Assembly (NCBI GenBank): GCA_023266355.1
Contig: JAHFQM010000004.1
Coordinates: 62,001 to 126,000 of the forward strand
From: Aquabacterium sp.
GTDB taxonomy: Bacteria; Pseudomonadota; Gammaproteobacteria; Burkholderiales; Burkholderiaceae_C
Length of the DNA: 64,000 bases
Direction: 5' to 3'
Position numbers and translations under genes: made by a program. How positions within the stretch are numbered: the first letter of the stretch is position 1; each line of letters opens with the position of its first letter. The notes beneath the pieces are model-generated. The model saw nothing but the letters and a program-made list of their open reading frames with translations, did no database searches and was not told where the DNA came from. Shown here one piece after another: positions 56,301-61,934 of the stretch.

Positions 56301-57091
56301 TTTTGCTGATCCAGCAGCCAGGCCACGGCCTGTGCCTGGATGTCTGCGAGGGTGTAGGTCGTCATACCAGCAGTGCCGCTGCACGAACCGCCTTTCAAAG
56401 CGGTTGTTTTTTCGATGGCGCGTAGTTCGCTGACAAGCAAAGCTGTAGCAACCACCGACGGGCGCCCCTGGCCAGCACTCTGCCCTGCAGATGAGAAGGA
56501 CAAGGGCCAAGCCTGCTTGCCCGCACTGATCAATACACGCTGAGCAAAGATGCTGCACAGGGTTGAACGTACTGTTGCATCAACGTAAATCTTGGTGCGA
56601 TATGCAGCGTCACCGACACGCAAAGCACCTAGACCCAAGGCTGTGTCCACCACATCAAAGACATTCACGCCACCGTAGCCAGACCATGCCGCCACGCGTG
56701 AGTCAGCGCGAAGCCCATAGAGCCGCGTCGACTCTTTTTGCGCCGTGCTTGTCTGCCCAGCTGCACTGAGCGCCTCAATCTTGCGCGAGATCGAATCGAT
56801 GCTGTCACTGTCAGCGTTTGACAGCCAGGACACTGCAGCACGGAAAGTGGGCGACCTGCTCTGTCCAGCATTCTTGAGCGCCATGATGGCCGCCGAAGTG
56901 GCTTGCACTTCCAGGTCGCCAGACGCGTTGGCCCAAGAGCCATCGCCTTGCTGTTGCTTGATCAACCACGCTGCGCCTGCGTTCCGCGCTGAATCGGCAT
57001 CGGCATGGGCACACGTTGCAACCGCGGCCCCCAGCAGCCATGCAGCTACGGAGCGCAGAACAACCACGCCTGAACGAGATGACGTGCTCAT
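47342..57091 (-). CDS. Giant secreted Rhs/YD-repeat polymorphic toxin with ART-like C-terminal tip
   Basis: The protein has about 3,249 residues. Order: signal peptide (about 8-30); alpha/alpha-toroid repeats like prenyltransferase/squalene-cyclase (about 33-340; QQQGDGSW, QQNADGGFG); calcium-type DADKDGLTDRVE (about 348); He_PIG Ig-like (about 395-455, LPPGLLLNASTGQITGTP); sorting-signal-like VPVPLWALLTLGASLMAAA (about 468); a second signal-like segment (about 500-523); a helical region; transglutaminase-like domain (about 835-965) with Ala at the Cys position; DUF6531 (DPVNMLTGNFTHHESDL, about 1515); YD repeats to about 2765; discoidin-like insert (about 2767-2917); Rhs core GRFISRDPMGLGSG; variable tip from about 2997, ending in an ART-like domain (from about 3140: LYRAV, GKYFTTS, VDGGIPAWVLP). 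ATG 57091 has AGGGA eight bases upstream. G+C is lower than in the neighbours. Confidence 0.88.
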   Translation of the reverse strand: MSTSSRSGVVVLRSVAAWLLGAAVATCAHADADSARNAGAAWLIKQQQGDGSWANASGDLEVQATSAAIMALKNAGQSRSPTFRAAVSWLSNADSDSIDSISRKIEALSAAGQTSTAQKESTRLYGLRADSRVAAWSGYGGVNVFDVVDTALGLGALRVGDAAYRTKIYVDATVRSTLCSIFAQRVLISAGKQAWPLSFSSAGQSAGQGRPSVVATALLVSELRAIEKTTALKGGSCSGTAGMTTYTLADIQAQAVAWLLDQQNADGGFGEQRTDGSKGGSSALTTALVYKALVNQAAPSSTQANAALNWLLDKQSVATGSWDGDALVTATVVSSLASANGIQLVDADKDGLTDRVETQLGSNTSVADARNQLDAPSRSVAGSTTSAFSVNATVGQAFSHGLGGAGNYSLASGTLPPGLLLNASTGQITGTPSQAGSYSFEYQTAVNGDQVIGRIDVAEVVPATDGDVPVPLWALLTLGASLMAAAHRKARLPEAGVALKGLLGWLPALFLAAQSLAPADAQAGQSALSTLIPDQTSQRLREGLSTTESSSRQAMHRAMRQKLKELDDELGASAKSVNPGARDSVNPASNDADPAATGLSRRAVQHRADIQSLRQQQLQELRALKGQVQQMAGSEKAAEVQALITQVTARFDRLDAALAKVGAAQSRRDTRQANTELEALLRTLRQPEPTVSQAPVPTLMRAPPELREPGKGSISKVLPQYALQMMDEYRAAHKGQPKRPGADEGDQVVAADLGGMAAQGYGFIKAAMSLPAVSPNAASDCSTTAADLADDGVEVQLTPEIRALAQSLQYSPVRILKWMLKEVEFEPYWGSLKGAKGVLQTRRGNATDQSSLLVALLRASNVPARFVRGAVSLIDLQPADSANGRAQRWLGTQNYSASIRYLSSNQGVPADSAALATGAATQGLVFDHVWVQACVPFAAYRGNLANSGGHRWLPLDPSIKDHDYQAGMAVNVSTDSSFYAAYLAKRTDQLPPDYLADKTEAAARLTKPDVSREDVPYRGPLRAPKIDILPSTTPFYVESFSNWPGSASPESATIPDAHRHKFTVAVQSAAGVNLATKTFSLPQNVLSKITVSYVPDTASQALWNSWGGALSALPAGAVNVYPQVKADGVLAASGTATLGLGSTHKVVMKIAQGEKTGGKCIADSGVPTDAKDADATCINKTVYTNLKAGGYFALGLNASQVSDASLASQAQSLITGVNTNATAPTPASAVAYDATVGQLLHLVLQNYIQGITLADEQIAELKGFRSNKRYDLGLTGSQIKTDYVFDLPLTVKPAGVYVDFRGGRIDFTKLASAAPTRPDAGETPASFSARRASVARAESAGMGKLSIYASSALEHRVWQEALRTDAVSTVRGLQFANESGNALVTFTSANIGQYASLMQMSGATSMAANETAIRNEVNAGATVTVPKAQIAYTDPVDTAKAWRGYVYMSENDTSGAYGAAIDGDLAGGFPLFSFEPITFVFSQPPAAPSFQSTINSGLGLLTTLTPGTQGSNSFATWMGDPVNMLTGNFTHHESDLKIKGRGGLPILLERWYNSGEPKDGPLGFGWTHSFNHALKLYGVEGSPGAAKVSWINGSGGEQYFSTTSHSSGDIARGAVLTNPAGVEAQFSRISGGANDGKFQIRERDGTVYLFASATGPNVAPSANSAVVARLLSITDRNGNALTLSYNPSNQLSTVTDSIGRTVLTFTWSGSRIIQVTDLAGRKVTYAYTDGNNNLNQVTDALNQAHRYSYYTAADGTKLANHLKRHTLPRGNGMEFAYYSGGQVFKHTPFGVDGSLIPESATTFHYNLFNRESWSVNGRGEEHHITFDSYGNPQRIVEENGAIHTYTYDSANPYNRLTETDSIGRTTKYTYTAGNATTPKNLVETVTAPSGAVSEYRDYNSFAQPQRIKDVRGNWTWQKFDAAGNQTDSIRLKSGVTPVAGTQPAAADIVAWTRQSFDSAGNVATRTQVSDFSAAAAGSTNVGPSLTHNWDANKLNISSITRKGKRNGTSAAASITETSPTFTYDTLGRQLSGIDGNWYPSNQTWDSLGRITSATDSLGKTRKFVYDANGNPTASELMDGGARVDASSSRFDGQDRLIGTLDYAGNRSFFSYDAVGNRTAQTSPDNYTLSFEYDAANRPVAAFDAEENRVYTQLDTQGRTLSVTDPNGNSVSYQYWGSSTGSAGTYAADGRLKRVTQPAISGQAAGRATEYDYDAAGNVIRTRAVAADGSSSRQSHSFYDELGRVTRSVGAPDDAGNRLQVCSKFDTLGNLAEVWAGPSTDTTASTCNFSDASLKRQVAYTWDDFGNQLSRTDPLGKTWSYSYDSHGNLSSSQSPEQAKVSATTTTTYTYEPNLNGVLKSRTVPGAGNTGQTATYNHNALGQVTRADTRDGSGALLVAYDYSYDTAHRLSGITDSRGNKALGYEWTPGGRLAKVKLKDNATTTATTTHQWDYIYDAVGRLSAIVAPNGQTVTFGFDAAGRLIERSLGAGLSTQYNWQPEGSLDSIVHLAQAGVSATYVGNAQTAQLARHAYTYDIWGNRSASTDTLAGSTVNKAYSYDVLNRLKTVSNGTAAQQEGYGFDIFGNLSSKTLGSPATQSWSHTVDDAHQLKQVQQTVGGTTTTALLRYDDNGNLKKLCEGTSISGTATDCSGSQATTYSWSGLNELVTLARAGTNALNEAYAYDDAGKRIRKTSAGSNTHYLYDGQDIAAEWATGASTSLTGAPSAVYAHGTGTDDPVLRLTGASGTPDATSTAYAQDGIGSVTALLEMDSAPANQMGADARVFFIMSGSYDASTYKPVDLADGVTSQTGNSGWVGVVDGGAAADLYLSSTRTLERIEIWAVSNYKPSSYVVEVLSGGSWVQVASGTNADFGPYDGTTSRAIKSFPATSAIGARVRFTGAVNSGLVWLTELQVWSTNASSTQSFDAWGNAAGSTGSAIPTYGFAGREPDASGLVAMRARYYHPAYGRFISRDPMGLGSGISPYQYADGNPISFNDPTGLIANSAITVSNTFNNYAGQATSWASNNNLGTRALGGLQTLGGAATFGLGGSVGIGAGWTGVGAVGGLGLMGLGADQASAGVKTMMTGQATPSLLNQGLQGLGASPGQAAWADALINVAATGGASSLLNSGASFAGTIASAQAAASGTTTLYRAVGPAELASINKTGAFTNIAGIEGKYFTTSAAEASAYAKQAVKAFGDAPYTTVRTQAPNSFLKGLSPVTVDGGIPAWVLPTDRLTGLVPSVMGNSVLPSLGF
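48340..48790 (-). other. Discoidin (F5/8 type C)-like insert within the Rhs shell
   Basis: Between GIGSVTALLEMDS and SFDAWGN, which are normally contiguous apart from a short loop in Rhs proteins, there are about 150 residues with a galactose-binding beta-sandwich pattern: DLADGVTSQTGNSGWVGV, LYLSSTRTLERIEIWAVSN and VWLTELQVWS. F5/8C modules bind glycans or cell surfaces. Confidence 0.6.
54200..54590 (-). other. Transglutaminase-like domain lacking catalytic Cys
   Basis: Within the giant toxin, RRGNATDQSSLLVALLRAS aligns with the active-site helix GxCxDxAxLLxALxR, with Ala in place of Cys. FDHVWVQACVPF and HRWLPLDPSIKD retain the His and Asp of the triad. Confidence 0.6.
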
Positions 57092-57315
57092 ACCCAATTT
57101 CCCTGAATGTTTTGAAGATATTTTTTACTTTGCTTTGCATTAAGCCCGTCCAGCATGAACAGCCGAAGATGCACCCGGCCAAATCGCTGAGCCGGTCGGA
57201 CCATCGAAGCACCCCCTTGAGAGGGATTCCAAAGACGCCATTTCGCGGCTACGGTGCTGCCCGGCATGCCGCCAATGGCAGGCCGAACTTCAACCATCCA
57301 ATCAGGAACTTGCAC

Positions 57316-57813
57316 ATGCCCCAAAACCTCATTTCCGTCGGCTTCAGCGATGCCGACTACGAAGACATTGATGCCGCGCTGACCGTGCTGGAGCGCTACT
57401 TCGCCACCTTGCTGGACTTGTCAGCCGACGAGCGCCGCACGCTGACCAAGATGGGCGACAAGTCAGAAGCTTTCTGCCGTCAGGCCTTGGTGGCGCTCGA
57501 CCAGAACCGCCAGGTGCTGCCGCCCGGCCTTGATCTGGCCGAAGCCCAGCGCGACTTGCTGCACTTTGACCAACTCCGCGCCCGCGCATCCCGCCTGAAT
57601 GTGCTTCAAGGCAAAGTGGACGACACCGTCACCGCACTGGGCAGCGATGTGATGACTGCGTCGTTGGAGGGCTATGCCCTGCTGAAGGTGCTGGGCCAGG
57701 GTTCGGGCCTGGAAGCCCTGCGCCAGGGCATGGCAAGCCGCTTTGCGCGCCGCAGCAGCAAGGCTGTGGAGGCCGCACCCCAGACTCAGCCGGGCAAGGT
57801 TGCAGCAGTTTGA
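57316..57813 (+). CDS. Conserved hypothetical cytoplasmic protein
   Basis: The protein has 165 residues, all-helical in pattern, with no signal or membrane segment. Recognisable blocks are LISVGFSDADYEDIDAALTV, TKMGDKSEAFCRQALVALDQ, and DVMTASLEGYALLKVLGQGS followed by GLEALRQGM. I have seen this arrangement in hypothetical proteins of many bacteria but cannot name a function. It diverges from the toxin gene over a 224-bp gap and has normal, higher G+C than the toxin operon, so it may belong to the older backbone of the cassette. The ATG at 57316 starts the conserved part. Confidence 0.75.
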   Translation: MPQNLISVGFSDADYEDIDAALTVLERYFATLLDLSADERRTLTKMGDKSEAFCRQALVALDQNRQVLPPGLDLAEAQRDLLHFDQLRARASRLNVLQGKVDDTVTALGSDVMTASLEGYALLKVLGQGSGLEALRQGMASRFARRSSKAVEAAPQTQPGKVAAV

Positions 57814-58280
57814 GCGGTTAACGCCCACCTTTGTCTGACGTGCGAGGCTGTTTGCTCCGCCCCCCCAGCCTGGCAGCCTCGTGCGCCAGGCTTTTTGCTT
57901 CATGCGCCAGGCGCACAGCATGGCTGGCCGAGTTGATTGAGCGACGCATCAGGCGTTTTTGTCCGCAGGCCGGGCAAAAGCGCCTTGCCGCCCAAGCAGC
58001 ATGCTCGACGCATGCAGCGCAGTACCCGGTCACGCCGAGCAAAAAGCTCCGTGCTCGGTGCAACTGAACCCGATGCGCCGGGCAATTCGTCTTTAGGACG
58101 ATGCCCTGGACCTGAATGCGTCTGGCGCAAAGCCTGGCACGCCAGGCCGCTGGGCTCACATGCCGGGCGCAGGAACCCGGAGCATGGCCTGCCGAGCCTT
58201 GCACACCGCCATCAAGGCCTGGCCGATGCCCCGTCTCCTGTGGCGCCTACTGCCACATCGGCGACACCCTCCTTCACCCG
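57814..58280. other. 467-bp stretch without a convincing gene; possible zinc-ribbon ORF
   Basis: The minus strand is open from about 58204 to 57818 and encodes Cys-rich text: TNCPAHRVQLH, GYCAACVEHAA and RRFCPACGQKRLM followed by a helical tail. This could be a small zinc-ribbon protein, but no good start codon or ribosome site is present. A hairpin CCTGGC-N10-GCCAGG followed by CTTTTT (57869-57895) could end the gene at 57316. No other structure is evident. Confidence 0.3.
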
Positions 58281-58568
58281 CTCCGCATAGCGGTTGAACC
58301 GCCACGCGCTCGATTCCATCATGATGCGCCGCCAGGTGGCGCGCTTCTCGCCGGGCGTCATCTCGGGCCACAGCTGCACCTCGTCGAAGGTGCGGCCGCA
58401 GCCCTTGCAGTGGTCGTCACCCTGGCTGGTCGAGCAGATCGCGATGCAGGGCGTGTCCGGCGTGGTGTCGTACCAGGCCAGCCAGGCCGCGCGGGCGGCG
58501 GCGGGCAAGGTGTCTTCGTCGCACTCGGTCTCGCGGAAATAGACCATCAGTGCGTAGATTTCGGCGAG
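58281..58568 (-). pseudogene. Truncated DUF1289 gene fragment (C-terminal half)
   Basis: The minus strand encodes the C-terminal part of the DUF1289 protein found whole at 59969-60448 (FRETECDEDTLPAAARAAW and the Cys-rich PCIAICSTSQGDDHCKGCGR). 58323-58568 is identical to 60101-60346; 58281-58322 is homologous but diverged. At 58568 the gene is cut off and joined to ppk2 sequence, so the N-terminal DUF3717 part is missing. There is no start; not expected to function. Confidence 0.85.
58323..58568 (+). repeat. 246-bp exact direct repeat, left copy (DUF1289 fragment)
   Basis: Identical to 60101-60346 (offset 1,778). Its right edge is the junction with the ppk2 fragment. Together with the 421-bp repeat it defines two unequal tandem units, 46266-58568 and 58573-60346. 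Confidence 0.93.
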
Positions 58569-58572
58569 CTTT

Positions 58573-58993
58573 TCGAGAAGGTCATGGGCTTTTGCTCGGG
58601 CGAAGAATACAAGCGCTTCCTGCGCGAGGCCCCGATGTTCGAGCTGTCCCTGGTCAACGACGGCATGCTGGTTTTCAAGTACTGGCTGACGGTGGACCAG
58701 GCCGAACAAGAGGCCCGCTTCGCCGAGCGCCTGGCCGACCCGCTCAAGCGCTGGAAGCTCTCGCCGGTGGACGTGGTGGCGCGCACCAAGTACGCCGAGT
58801 ACGGCAAGGCACGCAACGCCATGCTCAAGGCCACGCACACGGCCCACGCCCCCTGGACACTGGTGGATTTCAACGACCAGCGCCTGGGCCGCCTGACCCT
58901 GATCCGCCACCTGCTGGACCACCTGCCCGACCAGGTCGTGCCCGAGAAGGCTTTCGAGATGCCCCCGCTGAAGGGCAAGCCGGCGCGCGAGTC
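58573..58993 (+). repeat. 421-bp exact direct repeat, right copy
   Basis: Base-for-base match to 46266-46686. It begins directly at the junction with the DUF1289 fragment; four bases CTTT lie between the two repeat copies. Confidence 0.95.
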
Positions 58994-59075
58994 CTACAGC
59001 GACGCGCACCGTCCGATTTCGCCCTTCACGTCACCGCTCATTTCACCCCTTGACATCGGCAATTCAAACGATTGA
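58573..59075 (+). pseudogene. 5'-truncated ppk2 fragment
   Basis: The first 421 bp are identical to the 3' part of the intact ppk2 at 45905-46729, starting in the EKVMGFCSGEEY block; then the C-terminus differs (ESYSDAHRPISPFTSPLIS and 9 more residues) before a stop at 59073-59075. Walker A and the first half of the enzyme are absent, so it cannot be a kinase. The different tail shows it is not simply a copy of the intact gene's end but another allele's end. Confidence 0.88.
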
Positions 59076-59219
59076 TTGATTTATCTCCATGGGAAACAAA
59101 CTGCCGTTTCAAACACCCCCTGATTGAGCGTATATCGATCTTCGTTCAGGTTTCCCCTGTGCGACAGCACCCCGCCGGGCCGGAAGATGCACCCCAACGC
59201 GACTCCCGAGCCCCCCGCC

Positions 59220-59987
59220 ATGCTGTACACCACCTACCAAAAAATCCACACCCTCACCGTGGAAGAGGTGCACCGCATGCATGCGCTGTTCGAGGCCCAC
59301 TACGCCTGCAGCCCGCTGGCCACCTTCCTCGACGACCTGGGCCGCAAGGAAGGCGCGTTCGTGGTGCGCCACAAGAAGACGCACCAGATCGTCGGCTTCT
59401 CGACGCTCGGCGTGTACAAGTTCCAGCTGGGTGGCAAGACCGTCAAGGGCCTGTTCAGCGGCGACACCATCATCGAGCGGGCGCACTGGGGTTCGCGCTC
59501 GCTGCAGACGGCCTTCGCGTGGAAGCTGTTCCTGGAGGCGCTGAAGTCGCCGTTCTCGCGCCAGTACTGGCTGCTGATCTCCAAGGGCTACAAAACCTAC
59601 CTGCTGCTGGCGCGCAACTTCCCCGAGTTCCACCCGCAACGCGGCGTGCCCCAGCCTGAGCTGGAATCCCTCGTGATCGATTACTGCGAGGCGCTCTTCC
59701 CCGGCAAGCTCAACCGCCAGACCATGGTGCTGGAGTTCGGCGAGGACGCCAACCGACTGAAGGCCGACGTGGCCGTCATCACCGACGAGATGCGTGCGCG
59801 CGACGCCGACATCCGCTTCTTCGAAAGCCGCAACCCGAGCTGGCAGCAAGGCACGGAGCTGCCCTGCATCGCCCGGGCCGATCTGGCGGCCTTCTCGCGC
59901 GCCATCGTGCCCTTCCTGTGGAAGGTGCTCAAGCAGCGCGTGGCGGGCAAGCCGGCCGCTCAGGTGGCTCAGCCGCGGTCGGTCTGA
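59220..59987 (+). CDS. GNAT-like hypothetical acyltransferase
   Basis: The protein has 255 residues. The N-terminal half suggests an acyl-CoA N-acyltransferase fold: MLYTTYQKIHTLTVEEVHRM, a strand FVVRHKKTHQIVGFSTLGVY and TVKGLFSGDTIIERAHWG, then helices with KSPFSRQYWLLISKGYKTYL, reminiscent of GNATs that act on large partners. No clear Q/RxxGxG/A acetyl-CoA loop is seen, so the enzyme call is weak. The upstream in-frame ATG at 59187 is an alternative start; neither has a strong ribosome site. It occupies the interior of the short duplicated unit, where the other unit has the toxin cassette. Confidence 0.6.
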   Translation: MLYTTYQKIHTLTVEEVHRMHALFEAHYACSPLATFLDDLGRKEGAFVVRHKKTHQIVGFSTLGVYKFQLGGKTVKGLFSGDTIIERAHWGSRSLQTAFAWKLFLEALKSPFSRQYWLLISKGYKTYLLLARNFPEFHPQRGVPQPELESLVIDYCEALFPGKLNRQTMVLEFGEDANRLKADVAVITDEMRARDADIRFFESRNPSWQQGTELPCIARADLAAFSRAIVPFLWKVLKQRVAGKPAAQVAQPRSV

Positions 59988-60448
59988 ACCTGGTTGGCGC
60001 TGGCCGCAATGGCTGCTGCGGGGGCGTCCGCGGGCTGACCCCGGCGTTCGGCGGCACGCTCTGCGTACCGGTTGAAGCGCCAGGCGCTGGACTCGATGGT
60101 GATGCGCCGCCAGGTGGCGCGCTTCTCGCCGGGCGTCATCTCGGGCCACAGCTGCACCTCGTCGAAGGTGCGGCCGCAGCCCTTGCAGTGGTCGTCACCC
60201 TGGCTGGTCGAGCAGATCGCGATGCAGGGCGTGTCCGGCGTGGTGTCGTACCAGGCCAGCCAGGCCGCGCGGGCGGCGGCGGGCAAGGTGTCTTCGTCGC
60301 ACTCGGTCTCGCGGAAATAGACCATCAGTGCGTAGATTTCGGCGAGTTTTTTCAGCTCGGCGGCCAGGCTGATGCCGTCGGGCGAAGGCGCACGCTCACG
60401 CCACCAGTTGATGGCGGATTCGATGTCGGTGATGTGGATGCCGGCCAT
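59969..60448 (-). CDS. DUF3717 / DUF1289 domain protein
   Basis: The protein has 159 residues. The N-terminal DUF3717 segment MAGIHITDIESAINWWRERA is about 1-65; DUF1289 (about 75-130) has the Cys-rich PCIAICSTSQGDDHCKGCGR with EMTPGEKRATWRRI, probably a small metal-binding domain (Fe-S or Zn). Function unknown. The ATG at 60448 is the conserved start. Its 3' part is duplicated exactly at 58323-58568. It overlaps the 3' end of the GNAT-like gene by 19 bp and follows trpS by 36 bp on the same strand, so it may be co-transcribed with trpS. Confidence 0.85.
   Translation of the reverse strand: MAGIHITDIESAINWWRERAPSPDGISLAAELKKLAEIYALMVYFRETECDEDTLPAAARAAWLAWYDTTPDTPCIAICSTSQGDDHCKGCGRTFDEVQLWPEMTPGEKRATWRRITIESSAWRFNRYAERAAERRGQPADAPAAAIAASANQVQTDRG
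60101..60346 (+). repeat. 246-bp exact direct repeat, right copy
   Basis: Right end of the second tandem unit, inside the intact DUF3717/DUF1289 gene. Identical to 58323-58568. Confidence 0.93.
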
Positions 60449-60483
60449 GTCGTTGCTGGAAGATGCGGTGCAGGACGGCAGCA

Positions 60484-61860
60484 TCAGGCTTGCGACGCCT
60501 TGGCTGCTTTGTTGGCTGCCTTGTTGGCTGCTTTGTCGGCCTTCTCGGCATCTGCAGCCTGCGTGGCCTCGACGAGGGCCGCCAGGGCCGCCGACACCGC
60601 TTCGGCGCTGACGCCTTCTGCACGCGCCACCGGGGCCTCGGCCAGGGCCGCATCGCCTTCGGTCTTCAGGCGCTTGACCCAGTTGCCGGCCTCGCGGCCA
60701 TCGGCCAGGCCCGTGCTTTGCAGCAGCAGGTGGTTGTGCGCGTCGGTGAGCTTGAAATAGAACAGGCCGTCGGCCTCTCGGTATTGCTTGATGAGCGGCA
60801 GGGCGACCTTCTCTGTCGCGGCTTGGGCGTGTGGCTGGGCCACGGCCACCATGGTGCGCAGGCCCACGGCCTGGCGCAGTTCCTTGATGAAAGGCGTGGC
60901 CGTCTGGCGGGCCTTGGCCGCACCGGCCTGCAGCACGTCTTCGATGCGTTCCGGGTGGGCCATCAGCTCGGCGTAGTGGGCGCGCATGGGCCCGACGTGC
61001 GCCTCGACCAGGTCGACCACGCGCTGCTTGGCATCGCCCCAGCCCAGGCCGGCGACGAGGTCGCGGCGGAAGGCCCCGCGGGTGGCGGCGTCCGCAAACG
61101 CGTCGTGCAGGGTGACGAGGTGGGCGCTGTCCGGGTCTTTCGGCTCGCCGGGCAGGCAGGAGTCGGTCACCACGCGGGCGATGGCGTCCTTCAGGCCTTT
61201 GGCGCCGCCTTCGAACAAGGGCACGGTGTTGTCGTAGCTCTTGCTCATCTTGCGGCCGTCCAGGCCGGGCAAGGTCGCCACGCTTTCTTCGATCTCGGCT
61301 TCGGGCAGCACGAACAGCTCACGGCCGGCGCCAAACTGGTGGTTGAAGCGCTGGGCCACGTCGCGCGCCATCTCGATGTGCTGCACCTGGTCGCGGCCCA
61401 CGGGCACGCGATGGGCGTTGAACATCAGGATGTCGGCCGCCATCAGGATGGGGTAGCAGAACAGGCCCATGGTGACGCCGTCGTCGGGCTCGACGCCCTT
61501 GGCCTCGTTGGCATCGACCGAGGCCTTGTAGGCATGGGCACGGTTCATCTGGCCCTTGGCCGTCACGCAGGTCAGCAGCCAGTTGAGCTCGGTGATTTCG
61601 GGGATGTCGCTTTGCGCGTAGAAGGTGACGCGGCCAGTGTCCAGGCCAGCGGCCAGCCAGGTGGCGGCGATTTCCAGGCGCGAGCGGGCGATGCGCGCCG
61701 GGTCGTCGCACTTGATGAGGGCGTGGTAGTCGGCCAGGAAGAAGAAACTCTCGACACCGGGTTCGCGGCTGGCCGCGATGGCCGGGCGGATGGCGCCGAC
61801 GTAGTTGCCGAGGTGGGGGGTGCCGGTGGTGGTGATGCCGGTGAGGACGCGCTGGTTCAT
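60484..61860 (-). CDS. trpS: Tryptophanyl-tRNA synthetase
   Basis: The protein has 458 residues. The class I HIGH motif is in TTGTPHLGNYVGAI (about 11-24) and KMSKS is in LDGRKMSKSYDN (about 200-211). It is longer than E. coli TrpS (334) owing to a C-terminal extension of about 110 residues with an added tail rich in Ala/Lys (DKAANKAANKAAKASQA), a form common in Burkholderiales. The start at 61860 (MNQRVLTG) precedes the conserved N-terminus. It diverges from purN. Confidence 0.95.
   Translation of the reverse strand: MNQRVLTGITTTGTPHLGNYVGAIRPAIAASREPGVESFFFLADYHALIKCDDPARIARSRLEIAATWLAAGLDTGRVTFYAQSDIPEITELNWLLTCVTAKGQMNRAHAYKASVDANEAKGVEPDDGVTMGLFCYPILMAADILMFNAHRVPVGRDQVQHIEMARDVAQRFNHQFGAGRELFVLPEAEIEESVATLPGLDGRKMSKSYDNTVPLFEGGAKGLKDAIARVVTDSCLPGEPKDPDSAHLVTLHDAFADAATRGAFRRDLVAGLGWGDAKQRVVDLVEAHVGPMRAHYAELMAHPERIEDVLQAGAAKARQTATPFIKELRQAVGLRTMVAVAQPHAQAATEKVALPLIKQYREADGLFYFKLTDAHNHLLLQSTGLADGREAGNWVKRLKTEGDAALAEAPVARAEGVSAEAVSAALAALVEATQAADAEKADKAANKAANKAAKASQA
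60501..60536 (-). repeat. Three 12-bp tandem units in the trpS tail
   Basis: The unit TGGCTGCTTTGT is repeated three times (one with a C for T) and encodes the KAAN repeats at the C-terminus of TrpS. Likely slippage-prone and tolerated because the tail is outside the enzyme core. Confidence 0.85.
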
Positions 61861-61934
61861 GGCGTGGATTTTAGGCGCTCCCCCTGGTCTGCGCTGGCGC
61901 ACCGGGCGGCAGGGCCACTACACTCTTGGCTCGC

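Noticed and set aside
47342..57091. Type VI secretion-delivered Rhs effector
   Set aside because: No PAAR domain at the N-terminus and no VgrG, EagR or T6SS gene nearby; a Sec signal peptide is present instead.
57814..57830. GGTTAACGCC resembling an integron recombination core next to hairpins
   Set aside because: It does not match the GTTRRRY core, no partner core at the right spacing was found and no integrase is present.
46687..58322. Transposon or prophage explanation for the toxin cassette
   Set aside because: No transposase, integrase, tRNA target or terminal inverted repeats; the boundaries are long direct repeats of resident genes instead.
58212..59009. Continuous minus-strand frame through ppk2-antisense into the DUF1289 fragment
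   Set aside because: Its N-terminal half is antisense to ppk2, so the DUF1289 tail has no genuine start.
58116..59075. Continuous plus-strand frame joining DUF1289-antisense sequence to the ppk2 fragment
   Set aside because: The first half is antisense to a truncated gene, and the kinase part lacks Walker A, so the fusion is accidental.
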